Source: Gammaproteobacteria bacterium (lineage in GTDB: Bacteria > Pseudomonadota > Gammaproteobacteria > Burkholderiales > Thiobacillaceae). From it: 18,511 nucleotides of DNA. The position numbers were made by a program, and so were the translations under genes. The DNA lies in contig JAHJNP010000204.1 of assembly GCA_018820745.1 (NCBI GenBank), positions 1-18,511 on the forward strand, given 5' to 3'. The notes under the pieces are model-generated. The model saw only the letters and a program-made list of their open reading frames with translations. It was not told where the DNA came from and searched no databases. Shown piece by piece: positions 1-6,987 of this stretch. The number at the start of each line of letters is the position of its first letter. The stretch's first letter is position 1.

Positions 1-213
1 AACCCGATCAAGGGCAAGCAGCTCACCAACGTCCGTTCGTCCGGTACCGACGAAGCAGTGCGCCTGACCACGCCGATCAAGCTGACGCTGGAATCGGCAG
101 TCGAATTCATCGATGACGACGAACTGGTCGAAATCACGCCCAAGTCGATCCGTATCCGCAAGCGCCACCTGCAGGAACACGAGCGCAAGAAAGCATCGCG
201 CGCAGCGGCTTGA
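1..213 (+). CDS. typA: TypA/BipA ribosome-associated GTPase, C-terminal fragment (gene starts left of the window)
   Basis: Only the last 70 codons are present, read from base 1 to TGA at 211-213. The translation, which runs through NPIKGKQLTNVRSSGTDEAV, LTLESAVEFIDDDELVEITP and SIRIRKRHLQEHERKK, is the well-conserved C-terminal domain of the TypA/BipA translational GTPases. That domain is specific to this family and contacts the ribosome. The GTPase domain and domains III and V lie outside the window, so nothing can be said about the start. TypA acts in the cytoplasm on 50S assembly and stress or cold adaptation (family knowledge). A strong terminator 38 bases downstream closes the unit and separates it from rmuC. 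Confidence 0.93.
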   Translation, partial: NPIKGKQLTNVRSSGTDEAVRLTTPIKLTLESAVEFIDDDELVEITPKSIRIRKRHLQEHERKKASRAAA

Positions 214-245
214 AGCCAACCCGGCCTCATGCCGGGGCTGCGTTG

Positions 246-276
246 AAAAAAGCCCGGCTTCGCGCCGGGCTTTTTT
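246..276 (+). terminator. Rho-independent terminator after typA
   Basis: A perfect 7-bp GC stem (gcccggc at 252-258, gccgggc at 264-270) with a ttcgc loop is flanked by A6 on the left and T6 on the right (271-276). The A/T flanks extend the stem, so it could also work in the opposite direction. It ends typA and sits 27 bases before the rmuC start. Confidence 0.93.
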
Positions 277-303
277 ACGTGGGTCACGGGTAAAATCGGC
301 GCC

Positions 304-1596
304 ATGCGCCCTGTCGAAATCGCCCTTTTCATCGGCCTTGCCGTCCTCATCCTGCTGGCCGTTTTGCTGCTGCTGCGCATCCATGCGCTGCGGCGCGAAC
401 AAACCGGCTTGCCCGCGCTGCTGATCCAGGACATGGAAGCCCGCCATCGCGCGGTGCTGACCGATTTGCACACGGGCCTGGCACAGCAGTCCGACCGCAT
501 GCAGGGCCAGCTGGCGGCCCTGCAGATCGCACAGACCGAGCGGCTGGCGGAAACGCGCGCAACCGTCACCGGCCAGCTCGGCCAGTTTCAGAGCGCCATG
601 CTGGAAAAGCTGATCGAACAGGGACGCGCCGAGCAGAGCATGCTGCAGGACACGCTGAAAGGCATGACCGCGCAGTTCAACGAGCGCGTGCAGCAGCTGT
701 CGCAGACGGTCGACGGCCGGCTCAGCGAAATCTCCGGCAAGGTCGCCGAGCGGCTCGACGAAGGCTTCAAGAAAACCAACGAGACCTTCACCTCGGTAAT
801 GTCGCGGCTGGCGGTGATCGATGAAGCGCAGAAAAAGATCGAGGATCTGGCGTCCAATGTCGTCAGCTTGCAGGAGATATTGGGCGACAAGCGCTCGCGC
901 GGCGCCTTCGGCGAAGTCCAGCTGGAAGCGCTGGTGAGGAATAGTCTGCCGCCCGACGCCTTTTCCTTCCAGCACACCCTGAAAAGCGGCGCGCGTGCCG
1001 ACTGCGTGCTGATCCTGCCGGAGCCGACCGGCACCGTCTGCGTCGATTCCAAATTCCCGCTGGAAAACTACAGCCGCATGTTCGACGACAGCCTGCCGGC
1101 GGCCGAGCGCGATGCGGCGAAGCGGCAGTTCAAGACCGACGTCAGGAAGCACGTCGACGACATCGCCGCCAAATACATCGTCGCCGGCGAAACCTCCGAC
1201 GGCGCGGTGATGTTCCTGCCGGCCGAAGCGGTGTTCGCCGAGATCCACGCCTACCATCCGGATCTGGTCGAGCACGCGCAGAAAAAGCGCGTCTGGCTGA
1301 CCTCGCCGACCACGCTGATGGCGGTGCTGAACACCGCGCGGGCAGTGATCCGCGATTCCGAGACCCGGCGCATGGCGCACGTCATCAAGGACGAGCTGTC
1401 CAAACTGGCGAAGGACTTCGCACGCTTCGACGAACGCATGAAAAAGCTCGCCTCCCACATCGAGCAGGCCAACAAGGACGTGAGCGAGGTGCGCATTTCC
1501 AGCGACAAGATCAGTCGCCGCTTCCAGCAGATCGAGCGGGTCGAACTCGACCACCCAGACGTGGACGCCGCGCGCCTGCTCGTCGCCGACGAGTGA
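304..1596 (+). CDS. rmuC: DNA recombination protein RmuC
   Basis: The 430-residue product starts with one membrane anchor (about residues 4-25, rich in Ile, Leu, Val and Ala). A long Gln/Glu-rich coiled-coil stretch follows (about 60-185), then the RmuC domain with GAFGEVQLEALVR and the hallmark VDSKFPLENY (V247-Y256). RmuC proteins limit DNA inversion and rearrangement at short inverted repeats, and the core is predicted to have a PD-(D/E)xK nuclease-like fold; D248-S-K250 would fit that motif. The length is a little under the roughly 475 residues of the E. coli protein. The start ATG has no convincing Shine-Dalgarno sequence. The gene is followed after 4 bases by mtfA, so the two are probably co-transcribed. 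The family call is secure; its enzymatic activity is not proven. Confidence 0.94.
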   Translation: MRPVEIALFIGLAVLILLAVLLLLRIHALRREQTGLPALLIQDMEARHRAVLTDLHTGLAQQSDRMQGQLAALQIAQTERLAETRATVTGQLGQFQSAMLEKLIEQGRAEQSMLQDTLKGMTAQFNERVQQLSQTVDGRLSEISGKVAERLDEGFKKTNETFTSVMSRLAVIDEAQKKIEDLASNVVSLQEILGDKRSRGAFGEVQLEALVRNSLPPDAFSFQHTLKSGARADCVLILPEPTGTVCVDSKFPLENYSRMFDDSLPAAERDAAKRQFKTDVRKHVDDIAAKYIVAGETSDGAVMFLPAEAVFAEIHAYHPDLVEHAQKKRVWLTSPTTLMAVLNTARAVIRDSETRRMAHVIKDELSKLAKDFARFDERMKKLASHIEQANKDVSEVRISSDKISRRFQQIERVELDHPDVDAARLLVADE

Positions 1597-1600
1597 GCCG

Positions 1601-2374
1601 ATGAACTGGTTCGGACGCTGGCGGCGCGCCCGCCTTCTCGAACGGCATGCTATCCCGCCCGCGGCTTTCAACGCAACGGTCGCCGCCCTGCCGATCCTGC
1701 GCGGGCTCGATGCCCCGGAGCGGACGCGCCTGCGCGAAGCCGCCAGCCTGTTCATCCACGACAAGACGTTTTCCGCTGCCGGCGGGGCGGACGTCGACGA
1801 TGCCACCCAGTACATCATCGCCCTGCAGGCCTGCCTGCTGACGCTCAACCTCGGCGAGGACAGCTACCGCGGCTGGAGCGAGATCATTCTCTATCCCGAC
1901 GAATTCCTGCGCGACCTCGAGGAAATCGACGAGGCCGGGGTGGTGCATCGCTCGCGCGACATCCTGGCGGGCGAATCCTGGCATGGCGGGCCGCTGGTGC
2001 TGTCGATTGCCGACGTTCAGACCAGCGGCCAGACCGACGGCGTCAACGTCGTGCTGCATGAGTTCGCCCACAAGCTCGACATGCTGAACGGCGATACCAA
2101 CGGCTTCCCGCCCTTGCATCGCGGCATGGATGCGGCCGCCTGGGCGCGCGATTTCAGCGCGGCCTATGAGGATTTATGCGCGCGCGTCGAGGCTGGCGAG
2201 GACACGGCGATCGACCCCTACGCCACCGCCAGCCCCGCCGAGTTCTTTGCGGTGCTGACCGAGGTGTTCTTCGAGACGCCGCGCCTGCTCGACACTGAAT
2301 ACCCGGTGATTTACCGCCAGTTGCAACAGTTCTACCGCCAACATCCGCTGGCCCGCCTGGAGGCCCATGCCTGA
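1601..2374 (+). CDS. mtfA: Zinc-dependent peptidase of the MtfA (M90) family
   Basis: The product has 257 residues, close to the usual MtfA length of about 265. The zinc-binding and catalytic motif is visible as HEFAHKLD (H153, E154, H157, D160) followed by MLNG. A downstream acidic region AEFFAVLTEVFFETP (E214 or E221) should supply the third zinc ligand. In E. coli, MtfA is a cytosolic aminopeptidase-like metalloprotein that binds the glucose repressor Mlc (DgsA). Nothing in this window shows that such a repressor exists here, so only the peptidase role is transferred. There is no signal peptide. It starts 4 bases after rmuC stops, and its last 8 bases overlap the start of the aminotransferase gene, which indicates translational coupling. 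Confidence 0.92.
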   Translation: MNWFGRWRRARLLERHAIPPAAFNATVAALPILRGLDAPERTRLREAASLFIHDKTFSAAGGADVDDATQYIIALQACLLTLNLGEDSYRGWSEIILYPDEFLRDLEEIDEAGVVHRSRDILAGESWHGGPLVLSIADVQTSGQTDGVNVVLHEFAHKLDMLNGDTNGFPPLHRGMDAAAWARDFSAAYEDLCARVEAGEDTAIDPYATASPAEFFAVLTEVFFETPRLLDTEYPVIYRQLQQFYRQHPLARLEAHA

Positions 2375-3530
2375 ATCCCGCACCGCTTCCCGCATGGCCG
2401 GCATCGCACCGTTCCATGTGATGGATATCCTGGCGCGCGCGCAGGCGCTGGAAGCCGCCGGGCGCGACATCATCCATCTCGAAATCGGCGAGCCCGACTT
2501 CGCCACCCCCGCCCCCATCGTCGAAGCCGGTGTCGCGGCGCTGCGCGCCGGCCACACCCACTACACCGGTGCCCTGGGCCTGCCGGCGTTGCGCGAAGCC
2601 ATCGCCGGGTTTTATGCGACGCGCTGGCGGGTCACAGTCGATCCCGCGCACATCGTCGTCACCCCCGGCGCCTCGGGTGCGCTGCTGCTGGCGCTGGGCC
2701 TGCTGGCTGGGCCCGGCGACGAGGTGCTGATGGCCGACCCCGGCTATCCCTGCAACCGCCATTTCGCCCGTTTCTGCGATGCCCGCGCGGTCAGCGTCCC
2801 GGTCGACGCCGGCAGCGGCTTCCAGCTCACGCTGGAGTCAATCCAGCGCCACGCCACGCCCGCCACCCGCGCCGTGCTGATCGCCAGCCCCTCCAACCCC
2901 ACCGGAACCGCGATCGCCCCGGACGAACTCGCGCGCATCCATGACTGGTGCGCGGCTCAAGCCGTCGCCCTGATCGTCGACGAGATCTATCTGGCGCTCA
3001 CCTACGATGGCAGCGAGCACAGCGCCGCACGGTGGAACGACGTCTTCGTCGTCAACAGCTTCTCGAAATATTTTCAGATGACCGGCTGGCGGCTTGGCTG
3101 GCTGACCGCCCCCGCCTGGGCCATGCCGGCGCTGGAACGGCTGGCGCAGAATCTTTTTCTGGCTGCGTCCACCCCGGCGCAGCATGCGGCGCTGGCGGCG
3201 TTCTTGCCTGCCACCCTGAACGAGCTCGAAGCCCGCAAGGCCGAGCTGCGCGCCCGCCGCGACTTTCTGCTGCCCGCGCTGCGTGAACGCGGCTTCATCA
3301 TTGCCACGAAGCCGCAGGGCGCGTTTTATCTGTATGCCGATTGCCATCTGCATACCGACGACAGCGGGCAGTTTGCGCAGGTCTTACTGGGACAGGTTGG
3401 GGTGGCGATGACCCCCGGTCTCGATTTTGGCCAACATCAACCGCAACGCTTTCTGCGGATTGCCTACACCCAGCCGCTGCCGCGTCTGGCAGAAGCCATC
3501 GCGCGCATCGAAGGCTTCCTGGCCCGCTGA
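2367..3530 (+). CDS. PLP-dependent class I/II aminotransferase
   Basis: The 387-residue protein has the fold-type I aminotransferase signature set. These are the GEPDFATP entry motif (41-48), the aromatic HTHYTGALGLPALR region (63-76), SPSNPTG with N177, VDEIYLALTY with D205 and Y208, the Schiff-base lysine K234 in NSFSKYFQMTGWRLGW, and the carboxylate-binding arginine near R364 in RFLRIAYT. All key residues are present, so it should be active in the cytoplasm. It belongs to the aspartate/alanine-type subgroup (AspC/AlaA-like), but the amino-acid substrate cannot be read from sequence. The ATG at 2367 overlaps the end of mtfA (TGA 2372-2374). It converges on the PEP-CTERM gene with only 4 bases between the stop codons and no T-rich terminator. 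Confidence 0.92.
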   Translation: MPESRTASRMAGIAPFHVMDILARAQALEAAGRDIIHLEIGEPDFATPAPIVEAGVAALRAGHTHYTGALGLPALREAIAGFYATRWRVTVDPAHIVVTPGASGALLLALGLLAGPGDEVLMADPGYPCNRHFARFCDARAVSVPVDAGSGFQLTLESIQRHATPATRAVLIASPSNPTGTAIAPDELARIHDWCAAQAVALIVDEIYLALTYDGSEHSAARWNDVFVVNSFSKYFQMTGWRLGWLTAPAWAMPALERLAQNLFLAASTPAQHAALAAFLPATLNELEARKAELRARRDFLLPALRERGFIIATKPQGAFYLYADCHLHTDDSGQFAQVLLGQVGVAMTPGLDFGQHQPQRFLRIAYTQPLPRLAEAIARIEGFLAR

Positions 3531-3534
3531 TGCC

Positions 3535-4308
3535 TCAGGCGCGACGGCGACGCGCCAGCCCGATCATGCCCAGCAGCCCCAGCGGCAGCAATGCCAGCGT
3601 CCCCGGCTCGGGCACGCTGGCACCAGGTACGGCGTCGACCTTCAACGAATCGTTCGCGCAGCTCATGGTCCAGTGCACGTCGAAGGCATCCGCCCCCCAA
3701 TAGGTGCCGAACAGGGCAACGGGAATTCGCGCTTCATAGAAAAAATGCGGATCGGCGACATGAACGCCCATGTTGGCGACGCCCGTCGTGGTGTAGGCCA
3801 CCTCGCCCAAGCCCAATAGATCACCCGCCAGAATTGAAGTCGGCCCTTCGTTCGCCGCACCCCACAAGCCCGCGCCCCACAGACTGACAGCGTAAAGCCC
3901 TCCCTGCGTTTTTCCGTTGCTACCGGTGGTTTCGAGTCCGAACTCATAACTGCCGTTGCGCCCGAAGTCGATGGCGAAATCACCCGGCGCATAGTGATTG
4001 CCTCCATTTTGCGTCAGCGGATTGTGCCCGGTCACCAAGGCCAGATAAAGATACTGCGCGTCGTAATCCAGATACAGGGCTTCTGCATCGTAAGCCTGCC
4101 CGCCGTAACCCGGCGTCAGGCGGGTGTTGACCCCTCCGGTCTGATCTTCCACGACCCATCCCTTGACCGATGCGTTCGCCGTCCAGTCCGCCACGCTCCC
4201 CGTGCGGGTCACCCCCCAGTCGGCCATATTCGCGTCGATGCTGTAGGCCGAAGCCTGCAAGGACACACCCCAGGCAAACAGCCCAGCCACAATTTGAAGT
4301 GTTCGCAT
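3535..4308 (-). CDS. PEP-CTERM sorting-domain surface protein with a CBM9/DOMON-like body
   Basis: Exported protein of 257 residues. The N-terminus MRTLQIVAGLFAWGVSLQASA is a Sec signal peptide. The body (YSIDANMADWG..., DAEALYLDYDAQYLYLALVTGHNP..., DFAIDFG) resembles the beta-sandwich of family 9 carbohydrate-binding/DOMON-like domains; this is my reading, not a profile hit. The C-terminus is a textbook PEP-CTERM tripartite signal: VPEPGTLALLPLGLLGMIGL followed by ARRRRRA. Such proteins are processed by an exosortase (XrtA/EpsH type) and go to the cell surface or exopolysaccharide matrix; no exosortase is in the window. I moved the start from a TTG at 4326 to the ATG at 4308 because AAAGGGAA lies just upstream and the signal peptide then begins properly. 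A sigma-54-type promoter precedes it. Confidence 0.88.
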   Translation of the reverse strand: MRTLQIVAGLFAWGVSLQASAYSIDANMADWGVTRTGSVADWTANASVKGWVVEDQTGGVNTRLTPGYGGQAYDAEALYLDYDAQYLYLALVTGHNPLTQNGGNHYAPGDFAIDFGRNGSYEFGLETTGSNGKTQGGLYAVSLWGAGLWGAANEGPTSILAGDLLGLGEVAYTTTGVANMGVHVADPHFFYEARIPVALFGTYWGADAFDVHWTMSCANDSLKVDAVPGASVPEPGTLALLPLGLLGMIGLARRRRA

Positions 4309-4312
4309 GACG

Positions 4313-4320
4313 TTCCCTTT
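4313..4320 (-). promoter_or_regulatory. Ribosome binding site that fixes the PEP-CTERM gene start
   Basis: AAAGGGAA on the minus strand lies 4 bases before the ATG at 4308. It lies inside the six codons that the longer TTG-started frame (from 4326) would add, which argues for the shorter protein. Confidence 0.75.
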
Positions 4321-4322
4321 GA

Positions 4323-4344
4323 TCAACGCTAATGAATGCGTTGA
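4323..4344. repeat. Inverted repeat at the presumed transcription start of the PEP-CTERM gene
   Basis: TCAACGC (4323-4329) and GCGTTGA (4338-4344) form a perfect 7-bp inverted repeat around an 8-base TAATGAAT loop. It lies between the -12 element and the ribosome binding site, where the transcript should begin, so it could be an operator or a 5'-end hairpin. Function is inferred only from position. Confidence 0.45.
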
Positions 4345-4348
4345 CTGC

Positions 4349-4365
4349 AGCGAACTTCATGCCAG
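4349..4365 (-). promoter_or_regulatory. Sigma-54 (-24/-12) promoter of the PEP-CTERM gene
   Basis: Read on the minus strand the site is CTGGCATGAAGTTCGCT. Against the consensus YTGGCACGrNNNTTGCW it keeps the invariant GG and GC with the correct spacing and differs at only two consensus positions (C to T in the -24 box, T to C in the -12 box). Transcription would begin near 4338, about 30 bases before the ATG at 4308. PEP-CTERM genes in Betaproteobacteria such as Zoogloea are known to be driven by RpoN with the PrsK/PrsR two-component system, which makes the match meaningful. The activator site was not identified. Confidence 0.68.
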
Positions 4366-4502
4366 ATAGCGTTCATCACGCAGAAGAGCCGTATCCCTCA
4401 CCATGGCGGGGCTTCAACCCAATTCGAATTCGCCGTTTTTCCAAACACCGCGAGTGGGCGTTGGGTTTTCGATGCTTTTGTCGATTTACGCGACACACAA
4501 GC

Positions 4503-4536
4503 AAAAAAAAACCGGCCCGAAGGCCGGTTTTTTTTT
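4503..4536. terminator. Bidirectional Rho-independent terminator after the Ala-rich lipoprotein gene
   Basis: A perfect stem accggcc (4511-4517) / ggccggt (4522-4528) with loop cgaa is flanked by A8 on the left (4503-4510) and T8 on the right (4529-4536). On the minus strand it sits 16 bases after the lipoprotein stop codon and gives hairpin plus U-run, so it insulates the PEP-CTERM gene from transcription coming from the right. The symmetry makes it active on both strands. Confidence 0.92.
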
Positions 4537-4552
4537 GTTCCTTGACCCGGAA

Positions 4553-4828
4553 TTACTGGGCAGGAGCAGGAGCAGCAGCGTCAGCAGCTTCACCAGCAGC
4601 AGCGGCAGCTTCGCCAGCAGCAGCAGCAGCTTCGTCAGCAGCAACGGCAGCATCAGCAGCAGCGGGAGCAGCTTCTTCAGCAGCTTGGCTAGCATCGATT
4701 GCAGCTTCGCCAGCTTCGACTGCAGCTTCGCCAGCAACTTCAGCAGCAGGCGCAGCTGCTTCTTCTTTTTGGCCACATGCGGTTACGGACAGAGCCAGCA
4801 GAGCAGCCAGGAGGACAGAATATTTCAT
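4553..4828 (-). CDS. Small alanine/glutamate-rich lipoprotein
   Basis: The 91-residue product begins MKYSVLLAALLALSVTACGQKEE, a lipoprotein signal peptide with the lipid-modified cysteine at residue 19 (VTAC lipobox). The mature part is almost only Ala, Glu, Gly and Asp in repeated units such as GEAAVEAGEAA, DAAVAADEAA and two copies of AAAAAGEAA. It should be helical and could form an alanine-zipper coiled coil as in Lpp/OprI-type envelope lipoproteins; that comparison is inference. The ATG at 4828 was chosen over an upstream start at 4912 because of the signal peptide and the AAGGGAAA upstream. The DNA is dense in GCA/GCT triplets, which may make length variable. It has its own promoter and terminator. 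I cannot assign a function. Confidence 0.8.
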   Translation of the reverse strand: MKYSVLLAALLALSVTACGQKEEAAAPAAEVAGEAAVEAGEAAIDASQAAEEAAPAAADAAVAADEAAAAAGEAAAAAGEAADAAAPAPAQ

Positions 4829-4832
4829 TTTA

Positions 4833-4840
4833 TTTCCCTT
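4833..4840 (-). promoter_or_regulatory. Ribosome binding site of the Ala-rich lipoprotein gene
   Basis: AAGGGAAA on the minus strand lies 4 bases upstream of the ATG at 4828. It supports the short lipoprotein start over the in-frame upstream start at 4912. Confidence 0.72.
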
Positions 4841-4902
4841 AAATTGCGATATAGAAACCCACACCAGATCGGCCTGGGACGTTTGATCCAGCCGACGCGC
4901 GG

Positions 4903-4911
4903 ATTCTAGCA
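4903..4911 (-). promoter_or_regulatory. Extended -10 promoter for the Ala-rich lipoprotein gene
   Basis: The minus strand reads TGCTAGAAT, an extended -10 (TGn plus TAGAAT, 5 of 6 to TATAAT). It lies about 75 bases upstream of the ATG in an AT-rich gap. No good -35 hexamer is found at 16-18 bases, as is common for extended -10 promoters. A 5' leader of roughly 68 bases would result. Confidence 0.4.
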
Positions 4912-5015
4912 AATCGGCAAAAGAAAACCACTATCTAATAACTTTCTTCTGGGGCGAGCAGAATCTGTTGCCGGATAACAACAAACCATGCGAAAAGTAC
5001 GGCTTTGCAGGGCGC

Positions 5016-6083
5016 TTACGGCGCGGGCATGCCACCGCGCTCGCGCAAGAACTGGATGACTTCGGGCTTGAATTGCCCTCGCTCCAGCGCGCTCCGATAC
5101 GCCATCCGCGCCTCGCCGACCCGCCCCTGTGCCTCCAGCGCCAGCCCCAGACCCAGCAGCCAGCCGCCCTGGTTGGGATCGGCAGCCAGCGCACGCTGAT
5201 AAGCCTGGCTCGCCTTCTCATTGTGCTGCGCCTGCGACAGCAAGGCCCCCATCAGCGCGTGATCTGCAGGGCGCAAGTCCGCCTGGCCCCGCGCCAGCCA
5301 GTCCAGCGCCTCGTCTCGCTGCCCCATATCCGCCAGCAGGCGCCCGGTCGCGATCGCCAGCCGGTCGTCCGCCCGCTGCTCAAAGCCCGTCTTCAGGAGC
5401 GACAGCGCCGCGTCGGCCTGCCCACGCCCCTGCAACAGCCGGGCGAGTTGGGTTCGCGCGTTTGTCATCCCCGGATTGCGCGCCAATGCTTGGTGGTACT
5501 TGCCGATCGCCGCGTCGAGTTTGCCGGCGCGGCGTAGCGCCTGAGCGTCGTCGTAATGCTGAATGGCCTCGACCTCGGGCGACAGTTCGGTCTTGACAAC
5601 AGCCGGCTCTGCCAGCACCGTGATCCGATCAGCCGATTGAACCGGAACCGAAGGTTCGGGGACGGCAGGCGGCAGCGGTTTTTGCTGCCCCTGCACGCGG
5701 GCCGGCATCACCGCCTGCGGCGGCTCAAGCGGCGCAATGGCAGGCCCGGCTGGAACGGCGGCCATGGGCGCTTGCGGCGTATCCTGTATCACCGGGACGG
5801 TCCGAATGGCGGGCGCCACCTGAGCCGGCACCATGGCAACCGGCGTGGCGACGACCTCCTGCCGGGCAGCCACGGGAGCGGCCGACGCTTCGACGACTTC
5901 CGGCGCGGCCGGCAGCATCCAATAGATCGCCGCGGCCCCCGCCGCCAGCAGCCCCAGTCCGCCCAGCGTCAACCCGGCCGGACGGCGGCTTGCGCGTACC
6001 GTCCCCGTTGACGCAGCAGGCAAGGTGGACGGGGCGGCACCCCGCGCATCGAGTTCCCGCAGCATTTGGTTGATAACGCTCAT
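5016..6083 (-). CDS. mshN: MSHA pilus biogenesis protein MshN (TPR protein)
   Basis: The 355-residue protein starts MSVINQMLRELDARGA, the typical MshN opening, with a short cytoplasmic tail. A transmembrane segment follows at about 38-57. Next comes a Pro/Ala/Val-rich linker (about 60-150), then a periplasmic array of roughly five TPR-like helix pairs (about 170-350), including GKLDAAIGKYHQALARNPG and NEKASQAYQRALAADPNQG. MshN is thought to help secretin or pilus assembly in the periplasm. It begins 7 bases after mshM ends and is the last gene of the assembly block. Weak ribosome-binding signals (GGGATAAG) precede the ATG. No terminator is visible after it in the 103 bases up to 4912. Confidence 0.88.
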   Translation of the reverse strand: MSVINQMLRELDARGAAPSTLPAASTGTVRASRRPAGLTLGGLGLLAAGAAAIYWMLPAAPEVVEASAAPVAARQEVVATPVAMVPAQVAPAIRTVPVIQDTPQAPMAAVPAGPAIAPLEPPQAVMPARVQGQQKPLPPAVPEPSVPVQSADRITVLAEPAVVKTELSPEVEAIQHYDDAQALRRAGKLDAAIGKYHQALARNPGMTNARTQLARLLQGRGQADAALSLLKTGFEQRADDRLAIATGRLLADMGQRDEALDWLARGQADLRPADHALMGALLSQAQHNEKASQAYQRALAADPNQGGWLLGLGLALEAQGRVGEARMAYRSALERGQFKPEVIQFLRERGGMPAP

Positions 6084-6090
6084 CCCGTTC

Positions 6091-6987
6091 TTATCCCAGT
6101 AAGCGCCAGCCGGCGGCGGCCGCGGCAGTCAGCCCCAGCAAGCTCAACCCCCAGGCCAGCGTGGCGATCGACACGCCTTTGCGGGCGGCGAGCGTATCGC
6201 GCGCTGCCGCCATCACGTGACGGTATGTGACCCGTTGCGCACCCCGACCATAGGCCAGCATCATGGCCTTGGCGGCGATGATGTTCAGCAGTCGCGGCAA
6301 GCCGCGGGACACACGCCACAGCGCATGCTCCGCCCACCAGCTGAAAAGCGCCCCGCCGCCGCCCGCCACTTTCAGGCGATGCGCCACGTAGGCCGCCACT
6401 TCCTGGCGCTCGAGCGGCCGCAAGACGGCATGGAAGCTGATACGGGTGAGGATTTGCCGGGTGCTCTTTTCGTGCAGCCGATCCATCAACTCAGGCTGGC
6501 CGAACAGCACGACCTGCAGCAATTTGCGATTTTCGGTTTCCAGGTTGGTGAGCAGGCGCACCGCTTCGAGCGTGTCGGCAGGCAGCGCCTGCGCCTCGTC
6601 GACCAGCACGACCGGCTGCCGGTCCTGCTGCGCCAGGGCAATGAAATGCCGCTCCAGGCGGTGCAGCAGGTCTTCGCGGGTGCCATCGGCCGGCACGCCG
6701 AACTCGTTTGCGATCGCCGCATACAATCCGCGCGGATCGAGTCCCGGGTTGGGCACGAATGCCGCCTGCCAGCGCGCCGGCAGCGTGTTCAGCAAGCGGC
6801 GCAGCAGCAGCGTCTTGCCGGTGCCGACCTCGCCATCGACCACCAGAAAACCTTCGCCTGCGCTCAGCGCATAAAGCAGGGTTTCATACGCTTCCTGGTG
6901 CGGCAGTGCGGGGAAAAAAAAGCGGGTGTCGGGGGTCAGGCCGAATGGCGGCTGGCGCAGGCCGAAGTGTTCCCACCAGTGTGTCAT
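6091..6987 (-). CDS. mshM: MSHA biogenesis ATPase MshM (ExeA/GspA-like AAA protein)
   Basis: The 298-residue product opens MTHWWEHFGLRQPPFGLTPDTRFFF, the characteristic ExeA/MshM N-terminus. It carries Walker A GEVGTGKT (52-59), Walker B VVLVDEA (116-122), an arginine-rich sensor region (LTRISFHAVLRPL) and a C-terminal membrane segment (about 275-296). ExeA-type ATPases bind peptidoglycan or help insert the secretin. This protein ends soon after its membrane segment and has no clear peptidoglycan-binding domain, so that role may fall to MshN. The frame stays open upstream to 7134, but the extra residues do not look like the family, so I used the ATG at 6987. An alternative ATG lies at 7065. 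The Shine-Dalgarno sequence at 6987 is weak. There is a T8 run within codons 22-25 on the coding strand. Confidence 0.87.
   Translation of the reverse strand: MTHWWEHFGLRQPPFGLTPDTRFFFPALPHQEAYETLLYALSAGEGFLVVDGEVGTGKTLLLRRLLNTLPARWQAAFVPNPGLDPRGLYAAIANEFGVPADGTREDLLHRLERHFIALAQQDRQPVVLVDEAQALPADTLEAVRLLTNLETENRKLLQVVLFGQPELMDRLHEKSTRQILTRISFHAVLRPLERQEVAAYVAHRLKVAGGGGALFSWWAEHALWRVSRGLPRLLNIIAAKAMMLAYGRGAQRVTYRHVMAAARDTLAARKGVSIATLAWGLSLLGLTAAAAAGWRLLG

Noticed and set aside
291..296. TAAAAT as a -10 box for rmuC
   Set aside because: It is 7 bases before the ATG, which would give an almost leaderless transcript, and no acceptable -35 box lies 16-18 bases upstream.
3538..3556. Inverted repeat ggcgcg/cgcgcc at the convergent 3' ends as a terminator
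   Set aside because: It is made by the Arg codons of the PEP-CTERM tail and has no T-run on either side.
4403..4909. Plus-strand 168-residue serine-rich frame and a minus-strand leucine-rich frame (4486-4776) over the lipoprotein gene
   Set aside because: They are other-frame readings of the GCA/GCT triplet repeats in the lipoprotein gene and cross the strong terminator. They have no ribosome binding site and no domain.
4967..4984. tgttg/caaca inverted repeat downstream of mshN as the operon terminator
   Set aside because: The stem has only 5 base pairs, is poor in GC and is not followed by a T-run on the minus strand.
6914..6921. A8/T8 run in mshM as a second phase-variation tract
   Set aside because: It encodes the Phe-Phe-Phe of the normal family N-terminus, and eight T bases in an ATPase gene is a weak case. 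Only transcriptional slippage remains a remote possibility.
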